Part shown: positions 29,501 through 44,500 of the stretch, one piece after another | Position numbering within the stretch: position 1 is the first letter of the stretch | How the letters are laid out: the number at the start of each line of letters is the position of its first letter | Assembly (NCBI RefSeq): GCF_001949145.1 | Contig: NW_019091476.1 | Location: 1,150,203 to 1,214,202 of the forward strand | DNA length: 64,000 nucleotides | DNA from: Acanthaster planci | Taxonomy: Eukaryota; Echinodermata; Asteroidea; Valvatida; Acanthasteridae | Reading direction: 5' to 3' | The notes under the pieces: generated by a model | Seen by the model: the letters and a program-made list of their open reading frames with translations, nothing else | What the model was told of the DNA's origin: nothing | The model's database searches: none | Translations under genes and position numbers: made by a program

Positions 29501-32500
29501 AAACCATGACTGGCATCTGATAAATCATTTCCTCCTGATCCGACTGCAATCTCATAGCTGATATCAAGATGAGGATGCTCAAAGCCAAACCAACGAGCTG
29601 AGATGCTTTTAGTGTCCATTTGTACGTCAATGTCCTTAGCAAACTGTTGCGGAAAGTTGAATAAGAAGAGAATTAATGGCTGGTCAAAATCAAGAACTGA
29701 ATGTATACTGTAGTATTGTGAAGTTTCAGTTGATTTTCTGTGAGATTTTCTTATCTAGAGGAGCTAGTACAAAAATTTTCTGAAACGGAAATGAACAGTT
29801 CAAGAAAAATGGGGGATCGAATTTTAATCTGTTCTTATTTTGTCTTTTGTATTTTCTGTCATTTTCTATCAAATTGTCTTAGTTTCGTTTTTCATTTACC
29901 CTGGAGGTTTGAGCATCCAATCTTTCCTATCACCACTTTGCTAAAAATTTCAGTCGCAGTCACATTCCTGAGCTCAAACAATCCCAAACCTCCATTTTCA
30001 ATGATATTTTAAAGGGTAAGGTTAACGATTTGGAAATTCTGATTTTTAACTTTTGCCGCGCCGTAACTCCGTAGATCATGCCAAAATTGAATAGCTAATC
30101 ACTTTCATACTGCGTATGGGGATTGCAAATTCCTCATACTGTAAAGCTTTCAGCGGCCCATCGACTGATACAAATGATGAGATTTCAAAGCAGTGTGCAT
30201 TACCCCAAACTCCACAGCCACTTCCTCTCCAGGGGGAGCAACGTCCAATACAACACCCACAGACGGCAACTGCACGATGGGTCTATACACGGATGAGGTC
30301 CCCACTGTTGCCAATCCAGCACCATTCTGCGCTCTGACTGACACGTAATACTCATGGTCACCATGGAGATGCCAGTCTAGGTCATCCAACGAGAATGCGG
30401 CACACGATGATTGTGTCGAACACGGGCCAATTCTGTAGTTTTTCTCCAATTGGAAAGTGGGGGTCTCTGAGCCACCTGGGCTGATCCCTGGAATAGTGCA
30501 CAAGAATAGGCTACTCGTCACAAAAACAGGCCTAACTAAAAAGGTTTTATGGCATTTACTATTTTTTTCGTTGTGAATTTAAAATCAGCCCTTTATATGT
30601 AATACAAGAAAACAGTATGAAAAGCATTTTCACATTGTTCAATAATAACATAACCAATATAATATATCCATGGTCATCGCCAGGACTTTTGTCCCCAAGG
30701 TGGGGGAATCACATAACAGCATAAAACTGGCAAACCATCGACTGTTGAGGGGGTAATTTCAAATTTTCAGAAATGACGACGGTTTTCATCCCCTTTTTTC
30801 TTCTTTAGCATTTGAAGGGTTTCATTCCCAAATGAGATATACACCATTCCAATATTGACCGATGTTTCCAAGATTGTTGAATACATGAGAAAAATACAGT
30901 GTAGCAGGTCTCTTTAAATGTTACTTTTCACTCTTCTTTCTCAGTTAGTTGTTTTTTCCAACCCCTATAGAAACTGGCTGGAGGCAACCACAAGAAGGTG
31001 AAATTCAGAGAAGGACCGAAATAGCAATTATGTCTTCATTTAATTTTGTTCTTTTCCCCATACTTTATTTGTCTTATTTCCCCGGGGAGGGAGCACATTT
31101 CCCCCCTTATGATGCTCATATCATTCACAGTAGCTGCATCTGTCATTTTGAGTTTATGAGCTATGATTTGGCATCTACTCATGAGGACTCGTCAAATTGC
31201 AACACAGTCATCACATGGATCTTATTCAAGTCAAATCACAGGGTTAGAGTCTAAATACCGATGAGTTCCTTTAAGTTCACGGCCAACGCACTTTGAGAAA
31301 CACAAAAGTAAAGTACTTAGACTATCCATTTAAGATAGACACACTTCCCTGTAACAAATAATGCCTTCACTTTTAAAAAACCGAAATTAATGATCTTTTT
31401 TGAACTTCCGTGCACAAGACTGAATGTAATGGTGAAGGTCAACAAGAAATAAATGCATTATTAAAGTTATTAGATTGACTAAGGTGTACCACAGTGGCAT
31501 TCACATTTTGTGTGGTTAGATTCACTGACTTCCATCCTCATGGTTAATCTAGATATGTACAGTGTGCCAGGTATCTGGATTTTGATCAACGGGTCATGTG
31601 ACGGAAAAAAATAGTCACTTATGTTCCAGTGTTATCATTTGGGACTCTAGGAAAAAATGGGTGATTTAAAACCGTAGGTATGTAAATTGTTTCCATTACG
31701 AATGCATGTACTTGAAAACATTGTAAAATCACTCTGGATTACGCAAGTCAGTGTACCTAATATAATAGGTACAGAGTGGAATCAAATACAAAAAGAGTTA
31801 TCACCCATATCTAGCTTTGACAAACTGACGGCAACTTGGTATCTCAGGTCGGTGTCCTCATCATCAATGAAGCTATCATCTCCCCATTCAGCAACCAAGT
31901 ATTCATCCTCCACACGAACTGAAACACGCCCAACAAACATGGGTGGGGTGGTATCCACTATAATCGGACCGACTACCTGCAACATGAAAAATATGGGGGG
32001 GAAATGGACATGATATAGTTATTTACGTCAATTTCAAAGCAGCTCACATGTATTCAGTGTGTCTTAAACTTTCTTTTGCACAGCCACCCTTTCTTCCATG
32101 TGCCATTCATTTTTCAGAGAGTGAGAATACGTTTGAGGGCCCGATGTTGCACTCCAAGCCGACTCTTAGTATATTTCAGGTCACTCTTGCCAGCAGGCAG
32201 CTTGCAACAATTGTTGTACTTTCTAGAGTTAAGGGTTAAATTACAAATCACACACAAAATGATGATCTTGAATACATTACATTAACACTGACATATTCTC
32301 TTCAATGCGCGTTACAGTGGATTTGTTCCCAATACAATTTTTTAAGGGAGGGTTTCTTGTGATATCTTGTGGTCATTTTGACACCCATTTCCTGAATATC
32401 GAACGTACTATTCTAGCGAAATTTTCCCCCTTGTCCCTTTATCCAGCCTGCAGCTTTCTTGACCTTTCCTTTCGTCCTCCTGCATTCGGCCATGTTTGGT

Positions 32501-35500
32501 TGATTCTCGTTTGCTTATTTGTCCTGTCTACTTGTCATTTGCCTTCGAGAAAGATTCCGCTTGGATCGAAAGGTGCGGCCCTCTATAGTTAGTGATTTAT
32601 TAGGTCACTGTAGTCAGCAAGCAGTTTGTACTACATACATATAGGTCCATTTCTGAAATTTTTCAAAGACAAGTCAACCAACAAGCAAATTTTGACTGAT
32701 GATGCATAACGCACTCAATGTTCGTGGGCCGACATGCACGACGCCATATTAATAAACAATGTCGGATTGAATTGGAACGTCACAGATGTCTTCATAATGA
32801 GTGTCTTGTGCATTTAGGTTTCAAAAAGATCAGGCAAGAGACAGCCGAGAAAGGGGTGAAATCTGGCCATGACTGTGAGATATGGAATATAATCTGCATG
32901 AATGTGATTAAATCCACCTTATTTTAATTTTTATTAAATTGTCTGTATTAACCCCCGGAAATGAAATTTTCATCTATAATAAGCCCATTACACACCTTGT
33001 ATGTAGACAGCTGGGCCTTGTTGGTTGCCTTTAGAGCTAAGTAGAACACTACTCCGTGGCTGATATGGGGATGGTACATCACAAAGTGATCATGACCTGA
33101 TGTAGACGTGAATGTCACAAGGTCAGGGGTCGGATTTATAGGGTTGGTGCTCAGACCAATCTCATAGTCATAGATGGAGCTCTCTGCATCGTCCCCAGCC
33201 CATGAGATGATCACCTGTCATGGATGTTACAAAGGTTTTAAAACAGTCATGAAATTACACCACCAGAATGACTGGAACTGTCTTCCTTGAGATCTTGTTT
33301 CAAGTAAATTTTGGAAAAAGGTTCACCTTGGTATCATTTCCACTGTGCACTCCTGTTCAGATGTTTTCTCCTTGACTATACTGCATATTTGTTCATCATC
33401 ACTTGAAGCTTCGTATGGGGATCTGACTTCATTTCTGTTATTTATATTGTTATATTCTTAGGTTCCATTCTTGCATTTTGAAGAAACAGCTTTGACTAAA
33501 TTACACTCTATCGAAAGGGAACTCCTATTAAGTTATATAAATTTGCCCATTTGAACTCTAAGGTCGTACATATTCCCCTGATTGATCTTCCTGGGGGTAT
33601 GTGTGATCATATAACCTGGAAAATATTTACAATAATATCCAATTATTTATATTTAAACAGATACATGTTTATGAGTTGGAAGGAATATCTTTTGTTGAAT
33701 AGCCAAGATCCAGAGACAGTCCAGGTCTCCTTTGAGTATAGCCACGGAGTCATTGGTGCCAGCCATCTCAGGATAAATGGACAAATCCTCTACCATAGTA
33801 GCCTTGGAACTGCATGGTTACAAGAATAACATCACCTTGTTTAAGTATTCAAATATTGGTGTAGCCAAGGGTGTGCCGATGGAATGGCACAGTACAATGG
33901 GGTGGAGAATTTAAAAGCAACTTCAGGAAGCTGATAGAAGCAAAATCCGAATGGCAAATCAGTTGTTGATGTAAAGCGGGGGTAAAAATAGGTAAGAAGA
34001 CTTGACACTGATTATGAATAGCCAAAAAATCTTACTGATGGTTTCATAGCCCTTAAATTTGTAATGTAACCTATTCCATTTTCCAACTGGCGAAAACCCT
34101 CGATTTGTCGTTTCAAGGCCATTTTTATGAGGTTAAATCAGCTTGCAATGTAAGTACTCCATGGTCTTTGTTCAAACACATCAGCATTATTATGTTGACC
34201 AATTCCATATAGAAAACCATCAGCATATTCTACTTCAGGAACGCACAAACCTGCATCCACTCGATGCATCAACCAGCTCCATCCTCTTGCGGTGCTCGTC
34301 AACAAACCACACCCGACCTTCATTATCCTTGGCCAGACCGGGCCAAATCCGAGCGTAGCTTATAACGATCTGAGACAACTCAGGAGGACTTGTATCAATC
34401 ACGACACCGTCAGAACAGACAGCCTCTGAGGGCTCCAAGGCTCGATTGTAAGCAATGACGGTGACATAGTACCGGCCAGGAGAGGGTGCAGTCCAACTAG
34501 CATGTGTAGAGGTAGTTCTCGTCATCTGAAAAGATTTATATTATACCACTGACATTTCATCTTAATGGGAGAAAGTCTTGATTGTGCTTCGGTAAGATAT
34601 AATAATATGAAATAATATGAAAGTGCTTTACTTTTTAAGCATCTTATCTTGAATGCAATTTTAAGCACAACAGCCCATAAAAATACGAACGGTTGAACTT
34701 CTACCATTTCTTTCAAAGATTCCATTTTCAAATGTATCGAAATAAGCTTAAGAATATTCTGTTTTTCCTCACTCTAAGGCTAAGAAAAATGGCTCATTCA
34801 AGACTCATTAAAATCCACAAATTATTCAAATTTACATCTTTGCGAAGAAAACACAATTGAGAAGAGAGATCCATGTGCAACTTACCACATCCCTTACACT
34901 GCTAGGGCTAGTCCAGCATGAATCCCCAAACAGATACTGGTAGAACTTGATTCCACTCTCCTTGTCAAAGAACCCCTGCCAGTGAGCTGTGAGGTCATTG
35001 CCTTCCTGGAAGTCCACCTCATTAGACCCAGGTATCCCATCATGCACCACACCAGCTTGAGGCGGTGATGTGTCTACCGTTATCTAACAACCATTGAAGC
35101 AAGGCAAGGTCACCATTAAGATCAAAGTGTTACAAGGATCATGTCATACTGCTGCTTCTTGTAAGTAAATTCATAAGAAAAAAAAGGTTTTTGACTTTGT
35201 TGCCAAAATATTGGTACACAACGCTTCCCATTCTTTGATCTAGTCATTTTCATGCTGTTGAGTTTCATTTATAGACAATTAAATTTGTTTGCCATTACAT
35301 TCAGACTACAAACTGTTTATTCACACAATTTGTTTAATTTCATGTATCTGAGGATTCAGATTTTCATTTTTGGGTTTCGACAAGAATTAAATGCAGATCA
35401 CATGAATGTAAAGTAAGCAAAGGAGACTGTGAAAAATAATTAAAAGGATTTTACTTCTTATCTTTAATCTTTATTTTTTATTATTTGAAGATGTTGTTTA

Positions 35501-38500
35501 TGTTCTTCTTAACCAATCTTTCAAATTTCTTTAAACTGTTGCAAATAAAATTTTTAATTTTTTAAATTTTTAATTCTATATCAATTTATGTATTTACATG
35601 TCAACTCATTTATACTTGTCTTCTCAGAATTAAAGCCTTCTTGGAATTAAGTGTATTTGAATTCAAATTGCCAAAATTTTCCCAAATATTTGCCCATTAA
35701 TACGATAGAGCCTGAAAGTTGCCCCCTGACGGCGCGTCTCCGGGACCCTTTGATAGGAAAAACAACGTGAATTTTTTTTAATATTTATATTATTTTTTTG
35801 GTTCAGTTACTTCTTAAAAATCCAACTAAGCTTTAGAAAATATTTGCTGTACATCAATTTAAAGAGACTGAATAGTTACCTGACCTAAAATAGAAATATC
35901 CTGCCAAAAATTGACCCATCATTTCCAGAGATTTAAAATACATAAAGAAAAGTGCAGTGGGGCAGTTTCGTACTGAGATTAACATTTATGGTTCAAAATT
36001 TCATGGTATTCTATCAGTAAAAGCCAAAATAAAAACAGATCAAAATATGTTACCTACTTCTTTAATTTATAAGGTAATTCATTTAAAACAGTAATCTACT
36101 CTTACGAAAGATTCTAATATTTTATCTAACCTTTGCTGACAAGAACTGCGTCATGTCAACTCAACCGAATCTGGAGCCCATTGACTGCACTTGTGAGTGA
36201 AAACAAACGTGCATGAACAAGGAGACAGACCTAGGCAGATTACTGCCGGAAGTGAAAGGTTGTTAATGAAATTCGATTTTTTACCCATCTCCAAGTTAGT
36301 TTTCCTATTACTTGATGAAAACAAAGGTAAAAATTCCATAGGTAAAAATTCCAGACTCATGGGGTTTCAGTTCGCTTCCAAAAATTAATGCATGTGACAG
36401 ACTGCCCCATAAGCAGACCACTTGAGGGTTCTGGGAGCTTGCTGCATGACCTTTTACTTTCAGGCTCCTTTATCCTCTATAGGCATTAAATGTTACTGAC
36501 CAATGGCCTAGTATTTGAAAAAGGTACTTGTACATTTAAATGGAGTTTCTGGTAGGCGTGCTTGCAACTTGATCCCTAACAGGGCTGAAAGCTGCAACAC
36601 AACCACCCCTCGTTACTTTCTCCGGTACCGTGTGCACTTTTTTCATGCCAAAACTTCAGATGTTGGGGGGGGGGCACATTTTGTGAAATTTTGACATACT
36701 CTTCTCGCCAAAAACTTTTTTCCAAGACTGCGGGCCTCATGGAAAAAAAAAAGTTGCAATGGGAAACTGACTGCAACAGAAATTCTATTTCGATCTTAAT
36801 TGCAACATAATAAATGTAACATACTAATAGATAATGAAGTTTTTACTTACATGTAAATCTCAACAAAAGGTTAGGGGTGGGACAACCATTGTGGTCTTAC
36901 CGTGGGTAGATTCTACCCCGGGTGATACAGAGTCCAAAATCCCTGGCTCTTTGGGATTTAACTTAAATTCCAACTCTTCTTAAAAGATTGGCAATGAAAC
37001 TACATTAGAGTTTATCTGAACTGAAATGGCATGTGTACATACCTTCAACATCTGGGTAGCTACAAGTCTTGCTTGATTCATAACTGTCAACGCGATGAAG
37101 TAATCATGGTCATGAGTGCCAAGATCGTTCGTTGGACTGAAACTGTAGTCTGCGGCATAGCAGTCACCAATCGGGGTACAGAGACAATCGACAGGATAAC
37201 AGTCTGCAGAGTCCTGAAGAATACCAAGACAAAACATGGAGAGCAAAGAAGTAATACTTTCCACTTGAACTAATTAAAAACTGTCCTCGTGCGGTGACAA
37301 GATCCGACCACACATCGTACCAAAATGCTAATATTCAGAATGTGGGAGTTAAGTATTATCATATTATGGTTGAGGCTTAGGTCGGTAACACATTGAAGTA
37401 GCGTTTTCCTTTGGATAAAGCAAACTTCAAGGCGAAAAATTAGCACTTCAAATTTAATAACCTTTCAAAATTAATATTTTCCAATATAAACCTGACCGAA
37501 AAATAGAAACGAAAATGCACTTTAGGATTAGAATAATGACACACTAATTCCTTCCCTTATCCACTACATGCACTGCAAGCCAGTTTGACCAATCTTCCTT
37601 TTTCCCATTCATTAGGGCCGGGGGTTCAAATCCCTCTGCTGGTTCCGATATCTGGCATGTGAATTTATTCCTCTCCACAACTAAAGACAGTAGGCATGTG
37701 AGTCAGCTGTCAGGGCAGAGGTGGTTGTTTTAGTTATTTACGAAGGGATGACTTTAGGAAATAGTTGTTGCCCGAGGACCAGGGGTAGTACTTGTGTCAA
37801 ACCCTGCCCACCACTAATGAGGGGGTATGTGCACAATATTTATACTCATCATTATTACCATGTCAAGTTTCCTGACAGGCACTGACTGGTGTCCATATTC
37901 CATCTCTGTGCCTGTGTGGTTCTCAAACAGACGCCACTCAATGTTTCTTAGACCACTGTGAATGTCGTAAGCCCTGAACACAAATCTGAGATAGAACAGA
38001 GGAAAAACCATCTTTGGCATCACACATGTTTTATTATAATTATTGTTGTTGTTGTTGTTGTTGTTGCTGTTCTTCTTCTTCTTATTCTTATTATTTGTTT
38101 TGCTGTTAATTTGGAAGAACAGTACACAGGGCGAGGGACAACACATGTATAAAAATTTCAAGGTTAAAAATTAAAAGGGATAAGCCAGCTGCAAATGCCT
38201 GAAAAAGAAAAAACTGTCTTAATAATTGTGACCCAAAGGGCCTTCCCTTCCAACACTACTGCTTATATATGAAAATATATCCTAATACAATTAAAGATTT
38301 ATTTAAATAGATGAATAAATAATTACAACGTAAGATATTAAGTAAGATCTCACCATGAGAAAATACATCCGGGAGGGGCTTAAATATAAGGCTTAAAGAA
38401 AATTAGAAAATTTGTTTTAAAAAATAACAAAATGATAATAAAAAAACAGAAAAATCTAATTAAGAAAATGAATAAAACAATTTCTATAAGGAAACCTTAC

Positions 38501-41500
38501 TGAAATATTAATGTTAACACGGAGGTGAGCCTGTACGATGAGATTGGTTACTGAGTAGAAATTTGAAAACTAATTATGCTCCTTATCCGAGTCTTCAAGA
38601 AACAAGGGAAACCTTAGAGGGTTAATCCCTCTGCGGTGAATACTTCAATAGTTCCATAAATCCTATTTTGCAGGTCATCGTTCTCAGATGTATCATCATG
38701 GGGGGATGCAGTGAGATTGAGTTTTAGCTTGCATTAAACAAAAGGAGATAAATACAAAAAATATCATTTGGGATGTGAATTTTCATATTCGGAAGTGAGG
38801 TAGACTACTTTGACTCCTTGTCAGACTGCTGGTTGAAAGGATTACAGTGCCGTTTCATTTGTATTTATACAAATAATCTTATTTTCATAATGGCGCGAGT
38901 AGGAGGACCCTGAGAAATAATTTTAAAAAGGAAAAAGCCAAAGAATTGAAAAACAGAAATGCAATAGTATTGAAACTATGAATTTGTTGGAGAAAAAAGA
39001 AAATTCACCCCTCCTGCTGTTAATTGTTAATTTTTTTAGCTGGCTGGCAATGCCCGTGCATTAAACTATTTGTAGCCAATGTACATGTTGCCATTTCAGA
39101 CCAAACCTTGATGTTGAAATATGATTTTGGAGCTTTCCACAGGCCAAAATGAAAAAAAGGTGAAAAGGCACACTGACACTACCAGGATCTTTGACCCCAC
39201 GTCCATGGGTTCACCTGACACAAATTGCCCACACAGCGCAGGGCCCTGGGAAGGGCAAATATATAACATATTTTTTGTTGAGTGCTCATTGGATGGAGTT
39301 CATTTTAACATCTGAACATGGTCGATACTCCATGGTATGCATGACAAGTGTGCGCTAAATGTATATTCGCGGATTAGGCACAAAAGTAACCCAAAATGCT
39401 TTGTGCGACTACAGCTGTGAGGTATTTCATACTTTGCATTTGTAAAGGTAATGTTTCTATTTTCCATTTTAAGTTCTACTAATTAATAAATAGTGACTGT
39501 TGAAAATTAAAATGTAACTTTCAAGTCCGCTTGCTTCTGTTTGGCACTGGCAAAATGTAGGACAAAATTTTAAAAACAGTCTAACCCTCACCTGAATGTG
39601 GAAATCACACCCCGAAATGAGATTTTGTTTTCTTTTGTGTTGGGAAACAAGCTTTATTGAATTAATGTAACATCTCCAGTGTTCAAGCAGTCCAAAACCA
39701 AATCTCACTATATTCCTCCCTGAGGATATATTTCAAAAAATGGGGCACTAAAAACTATTGAAATATTTGCCGCAACGGGATATTGAGGTGAACCGTTTAA
39801 CTCGCTGCGGCGAGATACTATTTCGTCGTGGCTAGATAGTAACTGAAAAGAAAAATGGTGCAATTGGCCTTTATACACTTAGGTTGCGTACCATTTATAT
39901 CTTGATCGTTGATACTTACGCATACCCATATGCATAGTAGACCATTGGTTATTGAGAGAGCCCTATTTATGCAACTACTCCGAGACCATTATCATTTCGT
40001 GGGGCTGTTTAGCAGATGCTCGCCAAACTCTCTTTAGAATCTGTCAAATTGTGAAACTGCATGGCAGATTGCTACAACAGCCGTTTGTGCACTATGTGTT
40101 TCAAAACATCATAACAATGTCAAATGAATATATTCCCAAACTGTTATCTAGGTGTTTTAGCAATCAGAGTAATCAAGTCAAAACAGTTTTTTATTAAATA
40201 TTACTGCAACCTAAAGATATAAAAACTGTTTAATGGTGTGATTGTGTTATCTGGGATGTCATTCTATACGTTATTAACATGCATGTGCATAATGAGCCAA
40301 TGTGCATTCATAGCAGCTAGCATGGCGAACCCCGAAATAATGAGTCCATCCAATCCTTGCTCCCTCTTATCACCATAATTTCGCTACCTTTTGTCAAGTT
40401 TGATTGGTTTTCACAGTATGGCGGAATAAGGGACCTTGCAACTGACGTTAGTGACACAACATACACAGTGACAATGGTAGTTGAATTGGCATAGAATAGC
40501 CGGCATTTTTGCATGCCATTCTTTACATGAAAAAAGATAATATACAACACAACTTCACGCTGTTTGTAATGCGTGTAATGCACAGTAAAAACACAGTAAC
40601 TGCAAAAACAGTCTCCACTGCCGATTGCAAAATCTCAGTAGCACTCTGCTTATCGGGCATCATGACGCATACGACTAAGTTATAAACAACTGTAGTTACA
40701 ACAAACGCCTTGACCCCTCTCTATACTTAAATGCTAATGATATGTCTGAAGCTAAACAATCGGCAGTTCTGTCTACTCACAAAAGTACCTTGGTGTTAAT
40801 TACTTCAAAAATTGTAAGGCTTTTACAAACCTTAAACTTTCAGCTATTTTGATTACACTGTATACCAACTTACTCAGTCATTACAAACATTTGCACAAGA
40901 TTTTATACATTGTTTCTTGATGAGGTTAGATTCTACTGGTGATCTATATGAGGTTTGTTAACATTAATCATCATTAAAATGATAATGACATATATTAAAA
41001 ATATTTTCCTAATCCACACCACGGAAGATCCACAACATCTACTCTCTTATCATCGTCAGAAGCAGGAGAGCCTGACCAATTGCAACGTGGCTATTATCTT
41101 TTTTGTTTTTCTGTCACCAGCAAATGACAGCCACGCTATGATTGGCCTAATTGCATCTATACCAGTGATGGAATTCAAATTCATCCTGCCACAGTGGAAG
41201 TGACCATGTAGATAGCGCCACCTAAAATGAAGGGGGTGGTCAAACGACAAATGGGAATTGTCAGTTAGTTACCTCATGCAGCCTCTGTGGCAGAACTAAT
41301 CAACGGCATGATGAAAGACAACACAGAGCAGACCTGGGGCCCGCGCAATGCACTGATTGTAGACGCTGTTAATGAAAGTGTACAAGTAAAGTCTGCATGC
41401 TACCACCTAACAAAGCCAATCATAGTCAGCTCCTATGCTACCAGCCCTGGCATAAGGGGCTGCAGACTTCAGAGGCATGAAGACGAAAGTTGGAGGTCAG

Positions 41501-44500
41501 TGGCATATTGCTCCCGAAGCCTACATGTGCACAGCAACAATGTGTATGGTTGGAAAAAGACCTCCTTGTGAACGTTTTCTGCATCTATCTCAGAGGCCTA
41601 CCAGTGATGTTCCAGACGGAACAAAAACCCCTCGTTTCCTATAATCAACAATAAGGACTTGTGAAATGCCACTCTACGATGCCAATGATGATGAGGTCGA
41701 TTAAGTACGACTGCTACACAGAGTAAATCCCTGGTATTAAAGGGCCTGTTTGTGGAGCAGCCGATGCACTCTCACAACCCTCACTCTCTCCAGGGAGACA
41801 AAGCGGCAGAGTCCAGTGAAGATTTAGAGAGGAGATTAAAGCCCAAGTCTACCTAGTCACAACCCATCGGCAAGTATCTGATGACAAGCTGAGACAGTGG
41901 AAATAGCTTCAGAGACTAGCCACGACCATAGCCTTAGCACAGTCATTACTTTTGTCAGAGAATGACGGCTAAAATACCAGTGAAATGTTGAGGCAGAGTT
42001 GAGTGTGGGTCTAGGAAGAACAGGACAAGATCAGCCCAAATGTATTAGGTGGCATCCTCACGTTTGCTGACCACATGGTACTTATTGATCCTGAGACAAC
42101 AAACACTGCAGAAAACCAATGAGTCATCTCAAACGCTGGCTTGAAGCGTCTCGACCTGTTTGGTTTGATTGGTGTGAGTACAAACACAGCCAAGTATGTC
42201 CAGTTTTGCCAACTTTGCCAGAATATGCAACTATCACAATGAGCCGAACCCCAGATATATATACACAACCACAATGACTATGGAAAAAAATTGTCTGCGA
42301 TCTAAGCTGAGGAGAAGGGGAAGATGTACTTCATGGTTATGGACTACTATTCCAGATGGAGAGTTACATCACCTCCACACGACAACAACCAAATCCGTAA
42401 TCAACTTCATGAAGGTAACATTCACCTTAGATACATCATTCCCAAAGAGGCGATGACAGACAGTGGCCCAAAGTTTTTAGATGAATTTGACAAATTTGCT
42501 TGAGAATAAAACTCATCACTTCAAGTCCGGTCAAGCAGAGAAGGCTGTACACATTACCAAGAGACTTTTGAAGTCAGGATGGTTTACTTTGTGCGCTTAT
42601 GATGTGCTGGTCTACTCCTTCACCAAGCCTACTTTGATTTGAGAGGGGAAATAAGCTTACAGTGGACAATAATTTAATTTAACTGCATTTTTCAAGGCAC
42701 TCATATCAATCTGTGACTTGTACTATTTTGTCTTCTGTTTCATTTGGGAATACTTTCACCTTGTCACAAGGGCAGCAAACTTGCAGACAATATTCTTGCC
42801 CCACTTCCAACCGAGGCTTCTACTGTATAGATGACTAGAGCCCTAATGACCCTTGATCGAGAATTTCCGATACAATTAAATGAAATGTACATTCTACCTC
42901 ATTTCATGCAGATTGGCTGAATGATGAATGGCTAGGTTTACTTCCCCGTCTCGTACCAGCCAGAAGTCTTCAATAACAGGTGGGGATGAGTCAGCGTGAA
43001 CCAACACATTGTCCCTTAAAAAGTGACCGGCTAGGTCCCTGGCCTCCACCCAGAACCGTATAGAATCGCCGTCCACTAGGCTCAGGTCATATGTCACCTG
43101 CGTGTTTGTGGCTTCATTCCTCCAGTTGTCTGAGTTGGTGTCACTCACACTGACAGTTGTTTTACCCCCGCTGTGGTCGATCTCAGAATAGGTACGGAAC
43201 TGTGTAATGCCTAGCTTGTTCGGGATACCTGCACGGCCTCGCTGCCCAAAGTACTGGTCGTAATCTATGACAGAAAACCAAGTCAGAACAAGCGCTTAGT
43301 ATGGGTGTCCTTTTCAAGGTCCAGTGGGATGAATTGCTCTTAAATGCACTTTGTTGTGCAAGTGCAAAACTCTTCTTGAATGTTTGAAATTTATTTGACA
43401 TCCTTTTGAGGTTAAATGAATTCAAAGTACCCATTCTGAACATGTAAAACTTGCCTTTTTTGACAGATGAAGGCATAGTTAATGTGACATCAGTAAGGGA
43501 AGACGCTGTTCAGTTTTCAGGTTTTTTAATCCAAATTGTGAACCTAAAATTTGCTGACTGAAAGCATTCAACACATTTGGAAAAAGGGTTACTCATTGAT
43601 TTCTTTCCATCTACTTACACAGCAAAAAATCAAATAAGGAAATTTATGGCAGCAAAATATAAACATTTCAGCAGCTTTTTTATGCAAAAATCAATGCAAT
43701 ATTCAGGTTTAGCTCTTGGGATGAAATGATACTGCTCATGTATGTGGAAATTTGCCGTAACACCGAAAATGGCACCCAAATGAATGCATTGCATACACAT
43801 AGCCTTTTAATATTGGCATATTGCCCCGACACAATGTACATACTCAGTGCTGTCTCTAGACAGCATCAAATCACAATATTTGAAGGTAGCTAAAACCTGA
43901 ACCCCCAATACTGACTAACCGAACTTGATCAGCCCTGGAAAACCGTGACAAAACAGCAGTGAGTACTACATATATTTCTATGAACAGTAAATGAGTGCCT
44001 TCAACAGGCAAAACATTCCCCTATCCACATGCTATGACCTGTGGAAAAAAAGAATATGTCACGTTTGTAATATCATAGTAAATATATGATGATGTCAACA
44101 TATGACAACGTGACAAGTTGCACTTATCTCTGCCTATCTGTTCAGAAGCATGGCTCCCTGCCCTGTGAAGAGTGCACCTGTAAGGTAGTGGGACCTGACA
44201 AATGAATATGTCATCGTGAAGGTAACACCATTATAATTTTTTCCCCTGAAACACGTCCCTGTTTACACATTATTAGTGAATATCAAGTTGAACGGTTGAC
44301 TAAATCCTTCAATAAGAGTGGGGATTCAAGGTCGTGCTTGTTCATACATGAACACATGACACATTGACAAAATGTTGTCACAGCTCGGCCAACACATACC
44401 ATACCCTTTGAAAATTTACACCTCAAACGTATTTACATGTACATGACTAATTATGGTTTCCTATAGACATCCTCATGGTGAGAAGATTAAAAGTTTCTTT

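Larger units (their letters stand above)
37986..42897. other. Intron 10 (4.9 kb)
   Basis: Holds a trinucleotide microsatellite at its left end and an antisense Gypsy pol fragment at its right end (41270-42650). Nothing recognisable in between. Confidence 0.65.

Noticed and set aside
33551-33829. Plus-strand 92-codon frame with some protein-like text
   Set aside because: No family, no convincing splice sites, and no exon is needed there for the host gene apart from the unresolved exon 14-15 join.
37615-37690. tRNA gene suggested by GGGTTCAAATCCC
   Set aside because: A good B-box-like stretch, but no A-box at the right distance and no cloverleaf; at best a SINE scrap.
37986-38161. Poly-Asn/Lys minus-strand frame upstream of exon 11
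   Set aside because: Translation of the GTT/CTT microsatellite, separated from exon 11 by its acceptor.
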